Shown here: one piece after another, positions 1 through 11,500 of the stretch | Numbering within the stretch: position 1 is the first letter of the stretch | Layout: every line of letters starts with the position of its first letter | Assembly (NCBI RefSeq): GCF_034190915.1 | Contig: NW_026947488.1 | Coordinates: 2,118,501 to 2,182,500 of the forward strand | Origin: Cavia porcellus | Taxonomy: Eukaryota; Chordata; Mammalia; Rodentia; Caviidae | DNA length: 64,000 nucleotides | Reading direction: 5' to 3' | Position numbers and translations under genes: made by a program | Notes under the pieces: model-generated | Told to the model about the DNA's origin: nothing | Databases searched by the model: none | What the model saw: the letters and a program-made list of their open reading frames with translations, nothing else

Positions 1-1400
1 GTGCCCTGGGAAGGCAGTCTTGAACTGGCCTGACCTGGCCGCAAGGGGGCTCAGTGGGCCCTTGGCCCAACCTCTGCACCGAGGACCTTCCCTAAAGTGA
101 CTGTGAGAAAACAAGCAGGTTCTCAGGAGCCTAGCCAGCCTCTGGGGGAGAGAACGTCTCAGCCTGTGGTCCTCCAGGCTGTCACCATCCCCTAGTAGCT
201 ATCCAGGGGGCCAGGGCCAGAGCACACTGCCCTGTGTGCGTGGTGGGGAGGACCTCCAGGAAACAAGGCGGGCAGGGCTGGCCGGTCACCCATTTTGGGG
301 CTGCTGCTGCCCCAGCTGTCCCTCCCCCAGGTCATAAATCAACTCTAGCAACCCTGGGATTCCTGGATGTCTCCCACCCACCTTCGGGCTGCCCCTCCCC
401 CAAGGAACGGGACTGCCGCCTCCGCCCCTCCCTTAGGTTGGAGAACTAACCCTGAAGTTAGGAATTTCGGGGGAGGGAAGTGGAAGGAGTCGAGGAGGGC
501 GATTTATCCCTCAGCGCTTTCCCAACTCCGAAGAGAGCCGCCCAGCGCCTTGGGGTTTGAGATTTGCCGGCTGCCGGGAAGATGTGCCCAGGCTACAGCC
601 TTCTGATAAGAGCTGCGAGCTCGAGACCCCCACCAGGTCCTGTTGGCCAGTACCCACGAACCTACTAGCCCCCGGCTGTCCAGGAAGTCCCTGGAGATGG
701 GAGCCCCACGGGTCACGTGGGAGCAGGACCCAGCTGGCCACGCTCAGAGGCTGGGGGACCTGCCAGCCCCGCAGCTGCGGCCCCACCTCCATCCCCAGGG
801 CTTTCCTCAAGCCAGTTTGGCCCCGGACACAAGGGGAGGAGACCCAAGGGCCCAAGGTGCCCCAAAACAGGCACGAAGGACCCAGTCCTGTGCTCGGCAG
901 CTAAGTCCGAGCTGCTTCCCCAGGGTGCTGGAGCCTTTCCTGGCAGGGGTGTGGCCCTGCGCACCTGTCCAGGCCCGCAGGTGCTCTGGGCACACGAGGG
1001 CACCAATAGATGGGAAAGCGGAGCCAGAAGTTTCTTTCCTGGAGCCAGTCTGACCCATGGGGCCTTGAGCATCCCGAGGCCTCTCCCCGATTCAAGAGTA
1101 CAATGTTTTTACGTCCAACTAAGGCAGGCAGTAGCCAGAAGGGATAAATCTGACCCGCTCCCCCGGGAAGTGAGTGTGTGTGGGGGGAGGGTCCCCAAAT
1201 GGGCTCTTACTGTGCCTCCGGCGGGCGGGCCCCTCAACGGCCACACTGCGCACCACAAACGCACTTCCCCCCCTTCCACCAGAATGCCGCGACTTGGAGG
1301 TGGGACGGGTCGCTGGCATCTACAGGTGCCAGAAGTTAGGGAGACAAAGAGGGGAGCCGCGGGGCTGGGAGGAGGGGCCAAGCCGGTGCGCTGGGGCCTG
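1..1400. other. LAMA5 upstream flank, no gene seen
   Basis: The stretch is moderately GC-rich and unique-looking. Open frames exist on both strands but none resembles a known protein, and all are explained by low stop-codon density in GC-rich DNA. No SINE or clear exon was recognised. It is likely distal promoter or flank of LAMA5. Confidence 0.5.
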
Positions 1401-2560
1401 AGGGCTGGGGGGAGTGCGAGGGTCCCACGAAGGACCGTGGAGACGCGGCGGCGTCCGTGGCGCTCCGCGCCGGGCCAGGGGCCAGCAGGTGCCCTTCCGG
1501 GCGGCCGGGGTCTGAAGAGTTAAGGCGGCCCGGGGCCCCTCCCCCTCCCCCACCCCTCCCCCGGGGCGCGGGGCGCGGGCTCCCGGGCGGGCCTGGGCGG
1601 GGCCTGACGTCCGCGGGCGGGCGGGGCGAGCTGAGCTCGGATCCCGGCTCCCGCGGCTCGCAGTCTCTGGAACGCGGAGACGCGGCCGCGAGCCGGAAAA
1701 TGGCGAAGCGCGGCGCCCCGTTCCGCGCGGGGAGCGCACGGTGCGCGGGCGACCCGCGGGGCCCGGCGCGGCTGCTGCTGGCCGGGCTGGCGCTGCTGGG
1801 CGCGGCGCGGGCGCGGGCCCCGGGCGACGGCGGCTTCAGCCTGCACCCGCCCTACTTCAACCTGGCCGAGGGCGCGCGCATCGCCGCGTCCGCGACCTGC
1901 GGCGAGGAGGCCCCGGCGCGCGGGCCCCCGCGCCCCACCGAGGACCTCTACTGCAAGCTGGTGGGCGGCCCCGTGGCCGGCGGGGACCCCAGCCAGACCA
2001 TACAGGTGCGCGCGGGCCGGGGACGGGCGTCCCGGAGCGCTCGGACCCGGGAGCCGGGGATCGATCGGGCTCGCGCTCGGAGTCCAGCGCGACTCCCGGG
2101 GAGTGCCGCGGCCGGGAGAGCCCGGGTACCAGCTCTCACGTCCGGACCCGCGGGTTCCGCCTCCTGGGGTACCAGGAGGGACCCCCTAACCCAGCGCTCA
2201 GGCCCGGCGGGGACACTGCGCGTCCTCCTGGAAGAGTCCGTGAAGTGTCCCCGCCGCGGACCCGGGGGCTGCGGGCGCCGGTCCAGTTCAGTGGCGCTGA
2301 CCTGGGCGGGAAGGTCTGCTGCCCAGTCCCTGGAGCCCCAAGTCCGGGATCCCGGCGAGGGCGGGATTTGGCGTGGGCGCCGGCGGCCCGTGAGGAGGGG
2401 GCCGGCGACTCCGCCTTCCCCCGGGACAGGCTGGAACCTGCTGGCCTCCGGATGGGGACGGCGAAGGCGAGAGGGCCCGGCGCCTTCCCTGCCGGCCGCC
2501 AAGGGTTGCAGCGACCCGACCGGGGTCGGGAGCTCGGTGGGACTCTGGAAGTGGGAAAAG
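1400..2560 (+). promoter_or_regulatory. LAMA5: LAMA5 CpG-island promoter and first exon
   Basis: CpG density rises sharply from about 1400, stays high through exon 1 and runs into intron 1. There is no TATA box in front of the ATG. Several GC boxes (Sp1-type GGGCGG) lie between 1585 and 1630, and a TGACGT CRE half-site sits at 1605-1610. The start site was not determined; a cluster of starts between about 1600 and 1690 would fit a CpG-island promoter. The ATG at 1700 has A at -3 and G at +4, a strong Kozak context. Confidence 0.75.
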
Positions 2561-5500
2561 GCAAGCACTCCTGGTTTTAACCGGGACTAGTAACACCTGG
2601 GGGTCAGAGGCCGCCTCTCTGACCAGCCTGGGGGGATCCTGGCTTCAGGCTCCCCCAGTCCTCTGAGATCCGAGCCGGCAAGTGGGCTTTGCGGGAGCAC
2701 TGGCCAGGAGAGCAAGGCTGTCCAGATCCTCAGGACTTCGTCGAAGCTTTGAGGACCCAGATCTGCCCCACAGCGCCCCAGCAGCCCACCCTATGCCACA
2801 CCACTAACCCAGCCCCATTGGATTCCCGGGCCCCAGAGCCGGGGTAACCTGAGCCTCCTCCTCCAGCGACCTGCCTCACCTTCCTGGAGGAGAGGCTAGG
2901 AAGGTGGAGAGTGGCCGGGAAGGTTGGCTGGGGCCGTGGCGGAGGTGCACAGGGAGCCTGGGCTGGGCGCTTCCTCCCACCCCACCCACCCCACCCTTGG
3001 GCTACTGTGGGGAGGAAGGAGAGAGAGGAGGCTTGCTTCCCCTCTCCCCAAGCCTAGTGCAGTCCTCCGTGGTGAGGGTGGCAGCTCAGATAGGGAAACT
3101 GAGGCTGGGAATGGTTCAGACACCTGCTCAAAGTTGCACAGCTAAAGGAGTCATTGGGGCTGAGGGGTGGGAAGCTGCTGTCTCCTGGCAGGGGACCCCA
3201 TCCCCTGTTAGGGCTGGGCCCCTAGGACACTCAGCAGATATAGGGGGCCTGGCCTAGCCCCCGGTCCCCTCCTTGTTGCCTAGTTAGGAGTCTGCCTCTT
3301 TAGCCAAGGAGGCCCCAGTCCATTCTTCCCTGACCTCGCTTTCCGAGGCCGGGTGCTCTGCAGTGCTATCTGCTCTCTCTGGCTGCCGCCGCCTCTGTGG
3401 GTTTAAAGGCCCAACCTGGGAGCCTGGCTGCTGGGCCTCACAGCCAGTCTCTGCCTCTCCAGAACTGGGGGCTTCCTGGGTGAGCCTCAAGCTGCTTATT
3501 TGTGGAATGGACACAGTGCCACGCCCACCTCACCTGGTTAGGAAGCAACAGCGTGTAGAGTCCCTTTGAAAACCTGGAGAGAAAGCACTTAGCCCTCCAC
3601 TAGGGCTACTGGGGTGGATGGGGCCCTGTGACCGGGATGCCTCCTCACCATAGGACCAGCCACGTAGGGCAATATGTGACAGAGGAGGTGCTGGGGACAG
3701 GATGTCTTGGATGTGCCCCATCTTGGGAAGCCCAGCCTGCCACTGGGGCCCTGGGGCCTAGCAGCACAGCCTGAAGGTGGCGGGGACCTTTTGCCCTGGA
3801 GATTCCTAGCCCCAGGGGATGGGATAGAAGGCAGTTAACGTGTGGCTGGAGCAGGCAGGGGGCCTCAGGTTCTCCCACCCTGGCAAGCTCAGGTGGGCAT
3901 TAAAGGAAGTGGGACTGGCTGGGCCAGTTCCTGGAAGGGACATCTTACCAGACCCTCTCTTCTGCCCCTGGCAGAAACCTCTGCACGGAGGGCTGGAGGG
4001 AGCCTGGTTTCCCAGCCCTGTCCTCTGTGAGCTGCAGCCTGGCAGAGGGGCTGGTGGGGCCCTGGGCATGGGGGGGCACCTGTGCCAGCTGGCTGCTGAG
4101 AGCCCAGTCAGTGGGGACTAGGGCCTTCCCTCCCCCTCCCTTTTCAGACCATCCTGTTGCCTGGTGAGAGCTGAACACATACTTCCTGGGTTTCTGGGAG
4201 ACTGGAGCTTACCCTTGACCCTTGACCCTTCATCCTGCACCCAGGCCCCACCCCACCCTACTCCCCCCCCCCCCCCCAGCCAGCACTAATGGGAGTTGTT
4301 GTTCCTGAGCCCTGGGCCACATGGGCTCCTCACCCGCTGGGAGGGAGCCCAGGGTTCTAGTTTGCTGGTCTCCACTGAAGCTTGGTGTGTGGCCCACAAG
4401 GTTCCCCACTGGCCTGGCCTTCTGCTTGTGGGTGGTGTATGGGCCACCCTCCAGGACCCATGGGCGGGGCATTTGGTATCCCTGGCCCAAACCTGGCCCC
4501 TGTGTTTGGTGGCCTTCCCTCCTCTCCACTTGGATGTCACCTCCTCAGCAGGCCTCTAGTCTGGGCCACCCAAGGTGCTGACCCGCCCCTTGCCAGGTGT
4601 CAGACTGTTTTGTTTATTCCACTGTGCTACCTGGCTGTTTCCCCAAGTGTTTGTTCCACTCTATGGGGCCCTCTGGCTCTGGTGGCAGGAGTGGGTGCAC
4701 ACCTGCCCTGCACTTAGCTCTGTCCTCAACCCATCACCGGCACTGCTTATAGCACAGAAGGGCCAGGGGAGCCTGGGGAGCACTGAGTCTAATGGGGGGC
4801 CTGCCAGAGCCTGGGAGTGAGGGTGGGGATCTCTGTCCCCCCACCAGCTTGGATGGGTGGGGCAGCCGTGGCTCCTAGACTGCACCTCAGTGGATGCCAT
4901 GTCTTCAGGGCTGCCTTTGTGTGTGGAGGGACAGCAGGTCTGGTTTCCTTGGAGGGGGCAGTCCATGGGCTGGCAGCCAGGGCTCTCCACCTCCCCTTCC
5001 TCCACCAGGGACAGCAGGCCAGGACCCTGCTAGGGCTTCCTCTGCCCCCAGGAGGACAGACCCCCAGCAGGTGGCTGATCTGCAACAGAAACAGCTGCCA
5101 GGCCCTGTGTGTGATCTGTTAATCCCCACTGTGGCTTGAGGCAGGTGCAACATTATCCCCACTCTGCAGATGGGACACTGAGACTGCACGATTGCTGTGA
5201 CTTGGCCCAGTCCCAGGGCTTGGAAGTGGCGCTGGGAAGCGGCCCGCGCCTCACCTGCCACGCCCACACACCTTCCCTGTCCCCAAAGCTTAATTCTCTG
5301 GAGACAGCCCCCATCCTTGGAGGACCAACCTTGGGGGTATATGTGCCAGGGGTAGGTTGGTGGGGGTAGGGAGGACTTCTGACTCAGCTGACTCTCAGGC
5401 CATCAGGACCCCTCCTCTCCAGACTATCTTTCCATCTGTAGCTCCGCTTTCTTTCTGTCTCCCATCTCACACCATCTTGTGCGAGCACTTGGCCCCTATG

Positions 5501-8500
5501 GCTCTAGCTACATTGCCACAGGGTCTTTGCACTGGCAGAAGCTCTTCCTGGAGTGTCATACCCTTACCCTGAAGGTCACACCACTTCCTCAGAGAGGCTG
5601 GGCTTAATTTTCCCACTTACATCGCGTCTCCCTCTTTCTCCCAGTTCATCCTGCCAGGTCCACAACCTGTCCCCTCTGAGCCTGGGCTCCTGAACCCAGA
5701 AGGAGTAGACCCCAGCAGGTGTAGGGGATGCGGTTGGAGGTGGAAGCCAGCACGAAGAGACTGAGGGCCTGGTAGGAGGGTGACCAGAGGGACAGGCGTC
5801 CCTTTGCCCCATCCCCTGCTGACCCTACCTGTATCCCCGCAGGGCCAGTACTGCGACATCTGCACAGCCGCCAACAGCAACAAGGCACACCCCGCGAGCA
5901 ACGCCATTGATGGCACGGAGCGCTGGTGGCAGAGCCCACCGCTGTCTCGCGGCCTGGAGTACAACGAGGTCAATGTCACCCTGGACCTGGGCCAGGTAGG
6001 GTCCCTTTTTCTCCTGCTGTGAGGCGGGGAAGGGAGGGGTGCTGGTGCTCTGCAGGAAGCGGGGCGCCCCGCTGTTTACTCTAAGGAATTCCTGGCTGCT
6101 GTGGGAGGGGCTGCAGGAATGCAGCCCAGGCTGGCGGAAGTGGGCATTCCTTGGATACCTGTGTTTCTGGGCTGGTCTCCTGGTTAGGGGCTAGGTGCGC
6201 CTCAGGCTCAGGCTGCAGCTCTGGGGCATCCGCCAAGGCCCAGGCTCCCACCCAGACCTTGGGGATGGGGCGTTTTCTGGTGATAAGCAAGTCCCCAGGG
6301 TGAGCAGGACCTGAGGCCCCGGGCTTCACTGTCGGGCTGAGTCAGAACCACACAGCCTCTTCCCACTCCTGCAACTCTCCCCCGATGCTCAGCTCCCGGC
6401 TCCTAGCCTGTTAAATGGGCCAGCAGTGCTGTTGCCCGCTGGAAACAGGATGGGGAGGGATGCATGAAACTGGGCCCAGCACCAGACAGCCCCCAGCCCT
6501 GCCTTGCCGGCCCCTACCTGTGAGCCCCAGAGGCCCATGTCCCGGCAATTGCTCTGCTGTGCAACGGTCTCTGTGCCTTTCTGAGTCTGTGTCCCCACTG
6601 TAACCCACGGTGTTGGAGGGGAGGTGGTGGAGGCCTCTCACAAGCCTGGCCCAAGGGCAGGCTCCCTGTGTCCCCCCCCCCCACCAGCTGGCAGCCAGGG
6701 GAGTGGGGTGCCAGCACGTGGCCTGGGGTTTCCAGAGGGACCTGGTTTTGCTGCAGTGGCCGTGCCGCTCTGGTGGGAAAGGCTGGAGAGGGGGCTGCAC
6801 CTTAGAGCTCTTGGGCCCCTGCCTGTCCTGGTCCAGGTCTGGGTGGGGCTGGACTCGGAGTTCACCTCACTGGTTTGCACCATTAGGACTCCCTGTTCCT
6901 TGGAGCCTTGGGGGCCTTAGGGGCACAAGGGGATCCCAGGGGACCCTCATCTCTGGCACAGTGGGAAGATATATAGGTAGATGGGTGAGGACCTGGTTTC
7001 CATGGGTGGCTGCAGAGCAGGTGGCATCACACAGGTAGCCTCTCCTTCGGAGGTGCTTATAGCTAGGACCAAGTACCCAGCACCTGCAGGCTGCCAGCTG
7101 GGGACAGAAGGGACCAGCCCTTGGGGCCTGTCTTTCTGGCCAATTTTGAGAGGCCTTCACCACCTCCCCTCCAACTCCGTGGCTTACATGGGGACACAGG
7201 CTCAGAAGGGAGAGAGACTATTGCACAGCAAGCACCCGGGATGCAGGCTCATGTGATTTAGAAACTTGGTGCCAGCGTGCTGGGTGGTGTGGTGGAAGGG
7301 CTGTGGCACAGGAGGGCCACCCTGGGAGGGAAGGGAGGAGCCAGGGAGGGAGCTGCCCCTGCAAGGCCATGCCCCTCTTCCCATGGCAACCGCCTCTTCC
7401 CTGCAGACAGCCCTGACTCCCCATAATCCGGCCACCTCTGAGAACCCCACCTTTGAGTGTGCCAGGTCCTGGGGGACGTCTAGATATAAACCCTAAGTCT
7501 CCAATCTGTGGATTGGGCTTGGAAGAGGCCTACATTTACATTATCCTGAGCCAGGAGGGAATTTCACCATGAGGCACTCTGTTTCTCTAAGCCTCAGTTT
7601 TGCCAACTGTAAAATGGTGCGCTGGGGAGACCCTCCACCCTCCTTGTCTCCTTTCTCCTTCGCTGTGTGCACCCTTTAACCTCTGCGTGGATGACCCTGG
7701 GAGAACTCTGTCTGCCGGCCCAGGGCTGCCCCCCAGTGAATCCAACTGGCGGGGCAGGTAAACGGATTCCAGTACTGTCTTCCTGGGGTTCTGTGCTGAG
7801 GTGCTGGCCCTGGGCTGGGGCTGGGGCTTGGGCTCACCAGGAAGCTGGCCTGGGCTGGGCCAGCTGCCTTTGTTCTGGGATTGGAGCGGATGCCCCGGGA
7901 AGGGGGTGGGGGCGGCTGGCACAGGCACCGAGGGCTTCCTGTGCGGGCAGGCCTGGGGATGGTGGGCTGGGCTGCCTGCTGCCCTGTGTCTCCTGCTTGA
8001 GTGGTGGGCGCCCAGCCTGTGGCGTCTCTGTGGGCCCGGCTGGAGGCAGCCAGGCTCCTGGACAGGACATCAGGGAATGCATGGGCCTGGGCCCGCAGGG
8101 CTCCTGCTGCAGGGGAGGGCCCTAGGAAGAGACTCCCTGCCGTGCCTGGTGACTCAGGGAGAGTTTCCTGCGTCCCCTCCTGACCCACTTAGGGGTCAGA
8201 GGGAGGTTCTTGTGTGTGTCCTTGGGTCCTCAGGAAGCTTTTGGGCTGAGTGTTCAGATTGTTGGCCCTGCTCCCCCTCCGGAGCCTCACGCAGCCCTGG
8301 ATGCAGATGCTGGGCTCCGGCCACCTGCTGGGGTCCTGCCTGGAGGTTCCCACCCTGGTCTCTGCCCCACCCCCAGCACACTGGCCTAGGTCTGCCCATG
8401 CTGGTGCGGGCAGAGTGGGTAGGCCTGGCTCTGCCACCCTTCTGGCTTTCGCAGTACCCCGGGGCAGCCTCCTCCCTGCCCCCGGGACCTAGGTTGGGCT

Positions 8501-11500
8501 GGGTGAGGAGTGCAAGGCAAGGCCTGCCTGCCCCTTCTGGCAGGGAGGCCCCTGGCTTTGTCTCGTTTGCATGCAGGTGGCTCAGGGGAAGCAGTGGCTT
8601 TGTCCCAGCCTCAGAGTCCCAGAGCTGCAAGAGCGGAGGCACTGGGGTGGGTAAAGGACAGTTGGCATGCAGGGTGGACACCGTGGCTGGCCCTGGGGTG
8701 CAGGCTGGGCCACTGAGGACTGGAGTGCCCAGTGTGGGGCTGTGCCCCCAGGACAGGGGGCCATGAGCAGGAGGAGGTAGAGCACCCCAGCAGATGCGGT
8801 GCTGGCAGGTGTGGCCGCAGTGAAGCTACTGCCCCTGGATGATGGGAGTCCTCCCTGGGTCCCCGGGGGCAACTGAGGCCGAGGTTTGTAAGTAGGACAG
8901 TGCTGGCATGGAGGGGCAGATCCCAATGCTGGCATCCGAAGGGGCTGTCGGACTGGCTGTGGGGAAGTGGTCTCAGTCTCCTCCAGGAAGTGAGAGTGCA
9001 GCATGGGGACTTGGTGGCCACTGGCTGCCGGCCCTGCAGGCCTGTGCTGTCCTGCCTGCCGCAGCTGGCCAGTGTGGGGATCGCTGGAGGCCTCCAGGGC
9101 CTGGTTGCTGTGTCTGAGGCTGATGGCATGACTTCCTGGCCCAGCTGGGCACTCAGCCATATGGCCAGTGCCCGGAGATGGTCAGCAGGGGGTGTCCAAG
9201 GAAGTGACAGGAAGTGCAGCCGTGGCCGGGCTTCGGTTACAGCTCTGGCCAGGACAGGTGCAGGGTGGGGCCAGGCCCATCCCTGCCTGCTGGACTTCCT
9301 GGGGGGGATGGAGCCGGGGTGTCCTGGTGGCATCCCTGGGCGGCTTCTGACCAAGGGAGATGGCAGTCCGTTCCCGCTGCCTGTCCCCTCCCTCTGGCTG
9401 TCCCGTTGCCAGAGAAAGTTATTCTGAGGGGCTGCCAATGCCTGGGGCTGAGGGCCCTTCTTTCCCAGCCTGTGTCTCCTGTTGCTGCCACCTTGGCCTG
9501 CGGTCACCAAATGCAGCTGTCCTGGCATGCTGGTCACCTCATTCACTCTGTACCCAAAGACACCTTGTCACCCTGCCCGGACGCCAAGCCCTGGCAGCCT
9601 CAGAGGCTTACTGTGTTCTGTGTTATCAAACCACCCCCTCACACGGCCTCCCACCACACCTTCAGGACAGACTAAACTGTTTGGATTTTGGCGCAGGGTC
9701 CCCTCGAGATAAACTCCACTTCCTGCTGCCCTCCAATGACCATCTGGCCTGTTCAGGCTGGCTGTAGCAAGGAGGGGCAGGGAACTGGGTTTGACTGGTG
9801 TGACTGGGGTCACCGAGTCCACTCTGGGTCCAGCTCTGTTGTGGTTCCAGCATTTGAGGTGCTGTCCCTGCCATCTCCCCACCCTGCTCTGGATATCTGT
9901 GGCTTAGGCATTGCCCAGAGTCAGGGCAGAGTCCGAGCCCGTGGGTCCCCTTCTGCTCTTGGGGGGTCTGTGTGTTTGTTGTCCCTCCTGGTGGTAGGCT
10001 CACTGGGTGACCCCTCAGCTTTTCCACTGTCCTTTCCCTTGGGATGGGGCCTGTATGGGCCAGCTCCCGGATGGGCTGTGGAGAGGGCTATGCTTATTTA
10101 TTTACGCAGTTGGGGGCCCGAGTGGACACGCTGCCCTGCCCTGGCCTCCCTGTGGTTCCCTGCATGTTATCAGGTTTCCATATGAGGTCTGCTGAGGGGG
10201 GCAGAAAGGGGTGGCGTTGAGCAGGTGGGCCCGGGGCCTGCTGGGCTGGCTGGACATCTGGAGAGGGTAGAGGTGCAGTTGAGAGTCCAGATGCCCTGGA
10301 GCTGGATTTAAGGGCCTGGGGCAAGGAGGAGCTTCCTGCCTCCGCCTGGCCATGCGTGGGACCCCAGCCTGCGTGCTGGAACGGGCATAAGGCGTTCTTC
10401 CTGCAAGCCAGGCTGAGTCATAGACTGTTTGCTGAGTCACATCACTGGGGGGTGGGGCAGGGCCCCTTCACCCCCAAGATGTGCAGAGGCTGGGACCTGT
10501 ACCCCACCATCGTCTTCCCAGCCCCCCGAAGGCCCAGGCCAGAGCCAGGCACTGGGCACAGGATGGAGCCCGCTCCCTTCCCCAGCGGTTTCAGCCTCAG
10601 GCTATCCCTTTGTGAGGAGGTATCTGAGCCGTGGAGGCTGCTGCCCGTCAGGTTCACGCCCTGGTCCCTATGTCCCCAGGGTCCCCCTCATACATGTGAC
10701 TTCCAGACCTGGCCCGGCACCTGCTCACCCCTTGCCTTGGCCTTCACAACATTGGAGTGTGTGGTGTGGCTCTAGGGGTCATCCATGGGGTTCCTGCCAG
10801 GTGCCACTGGCCTCTCATCCATGGCAGGGCCGGGAGTTTCCTCCCCCAGGGGGCTCTGAACCTTTGCCCCACCGTGAACATCCCTTGCTCTGTGCCCAGG
10901 AGTGGTGGCGGCTTCCGCAGGCCCCTTGGCATCTGAGACCTGCGGCCTGTCCCAGACGCACTCCTGCTCTGGCTCTGGCCCCTGTGCCCAGGACTCCCAC
11001 AGACCCCTGCGGGGCAGGGACTGCAGGAGCAGAACCTCTCCCTCAGGAGCCCTGGCCCTCGGAGGTCAGGCTGTGCGGGAGCAGGGGGCAAAGCGGCCAA
11101 TGGCCTGGAGACATGCCTGCCCCAAAATAGCCAGATTTTTAAAAATAACCCACGGCTTTTGTTTGGCTTTTACTTTAAAAGACATTTTTTTCCCTTTCTA
11201 CACAGAACTATGCAGCAGCGGAAAGGTCAGCCGCAGTTGGCAGCTGAGTGGAACAGGGCGAGGGGGAGGGCTCTGTCCAGGAGGCCAGTGTCTGCCCATT
11301 CCCGGTCACGCCAGGGGCGCACGAGGGTGGCCCTGAGAGTGGGGACCAGGTGGGGACAGAGCGGAGTGCCTAGGCACAGCACTCCCCACCCTTAAGTGTC
11401 TGTGTAGCTGTCAGGCCTTTGAGTCCAGCTGTCCAAGGCCTCGTCTGACAGAGGCTCCAGTGGACAGTGAGCGGAAGGTCTCTTAGCGTGTCCCCCACGT

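Larger units (their letters stand above)
2006..5842 (+). other. LAMA5: LAMA5 intron 1
   Basis: Intron 1 is 3.8 kb long. Its first 550 bases belong to the promoter CpG island. The rest is unique-looking GC-rich sequence with three ancient MIR-like fragments (annotated separately) and a poly-C tract. No exon-like or RNA-gene-like feature was seen. Confidence 0.7.

Noticed and set aside
1457..2590. 377-codon plus-strand frame across the LAMA5 start
   Set aside because: Only 1700-2005 is real coding sequence; the frame extends by chance into the CpG island upstream and intron 1 downstream of a clear GT donor.
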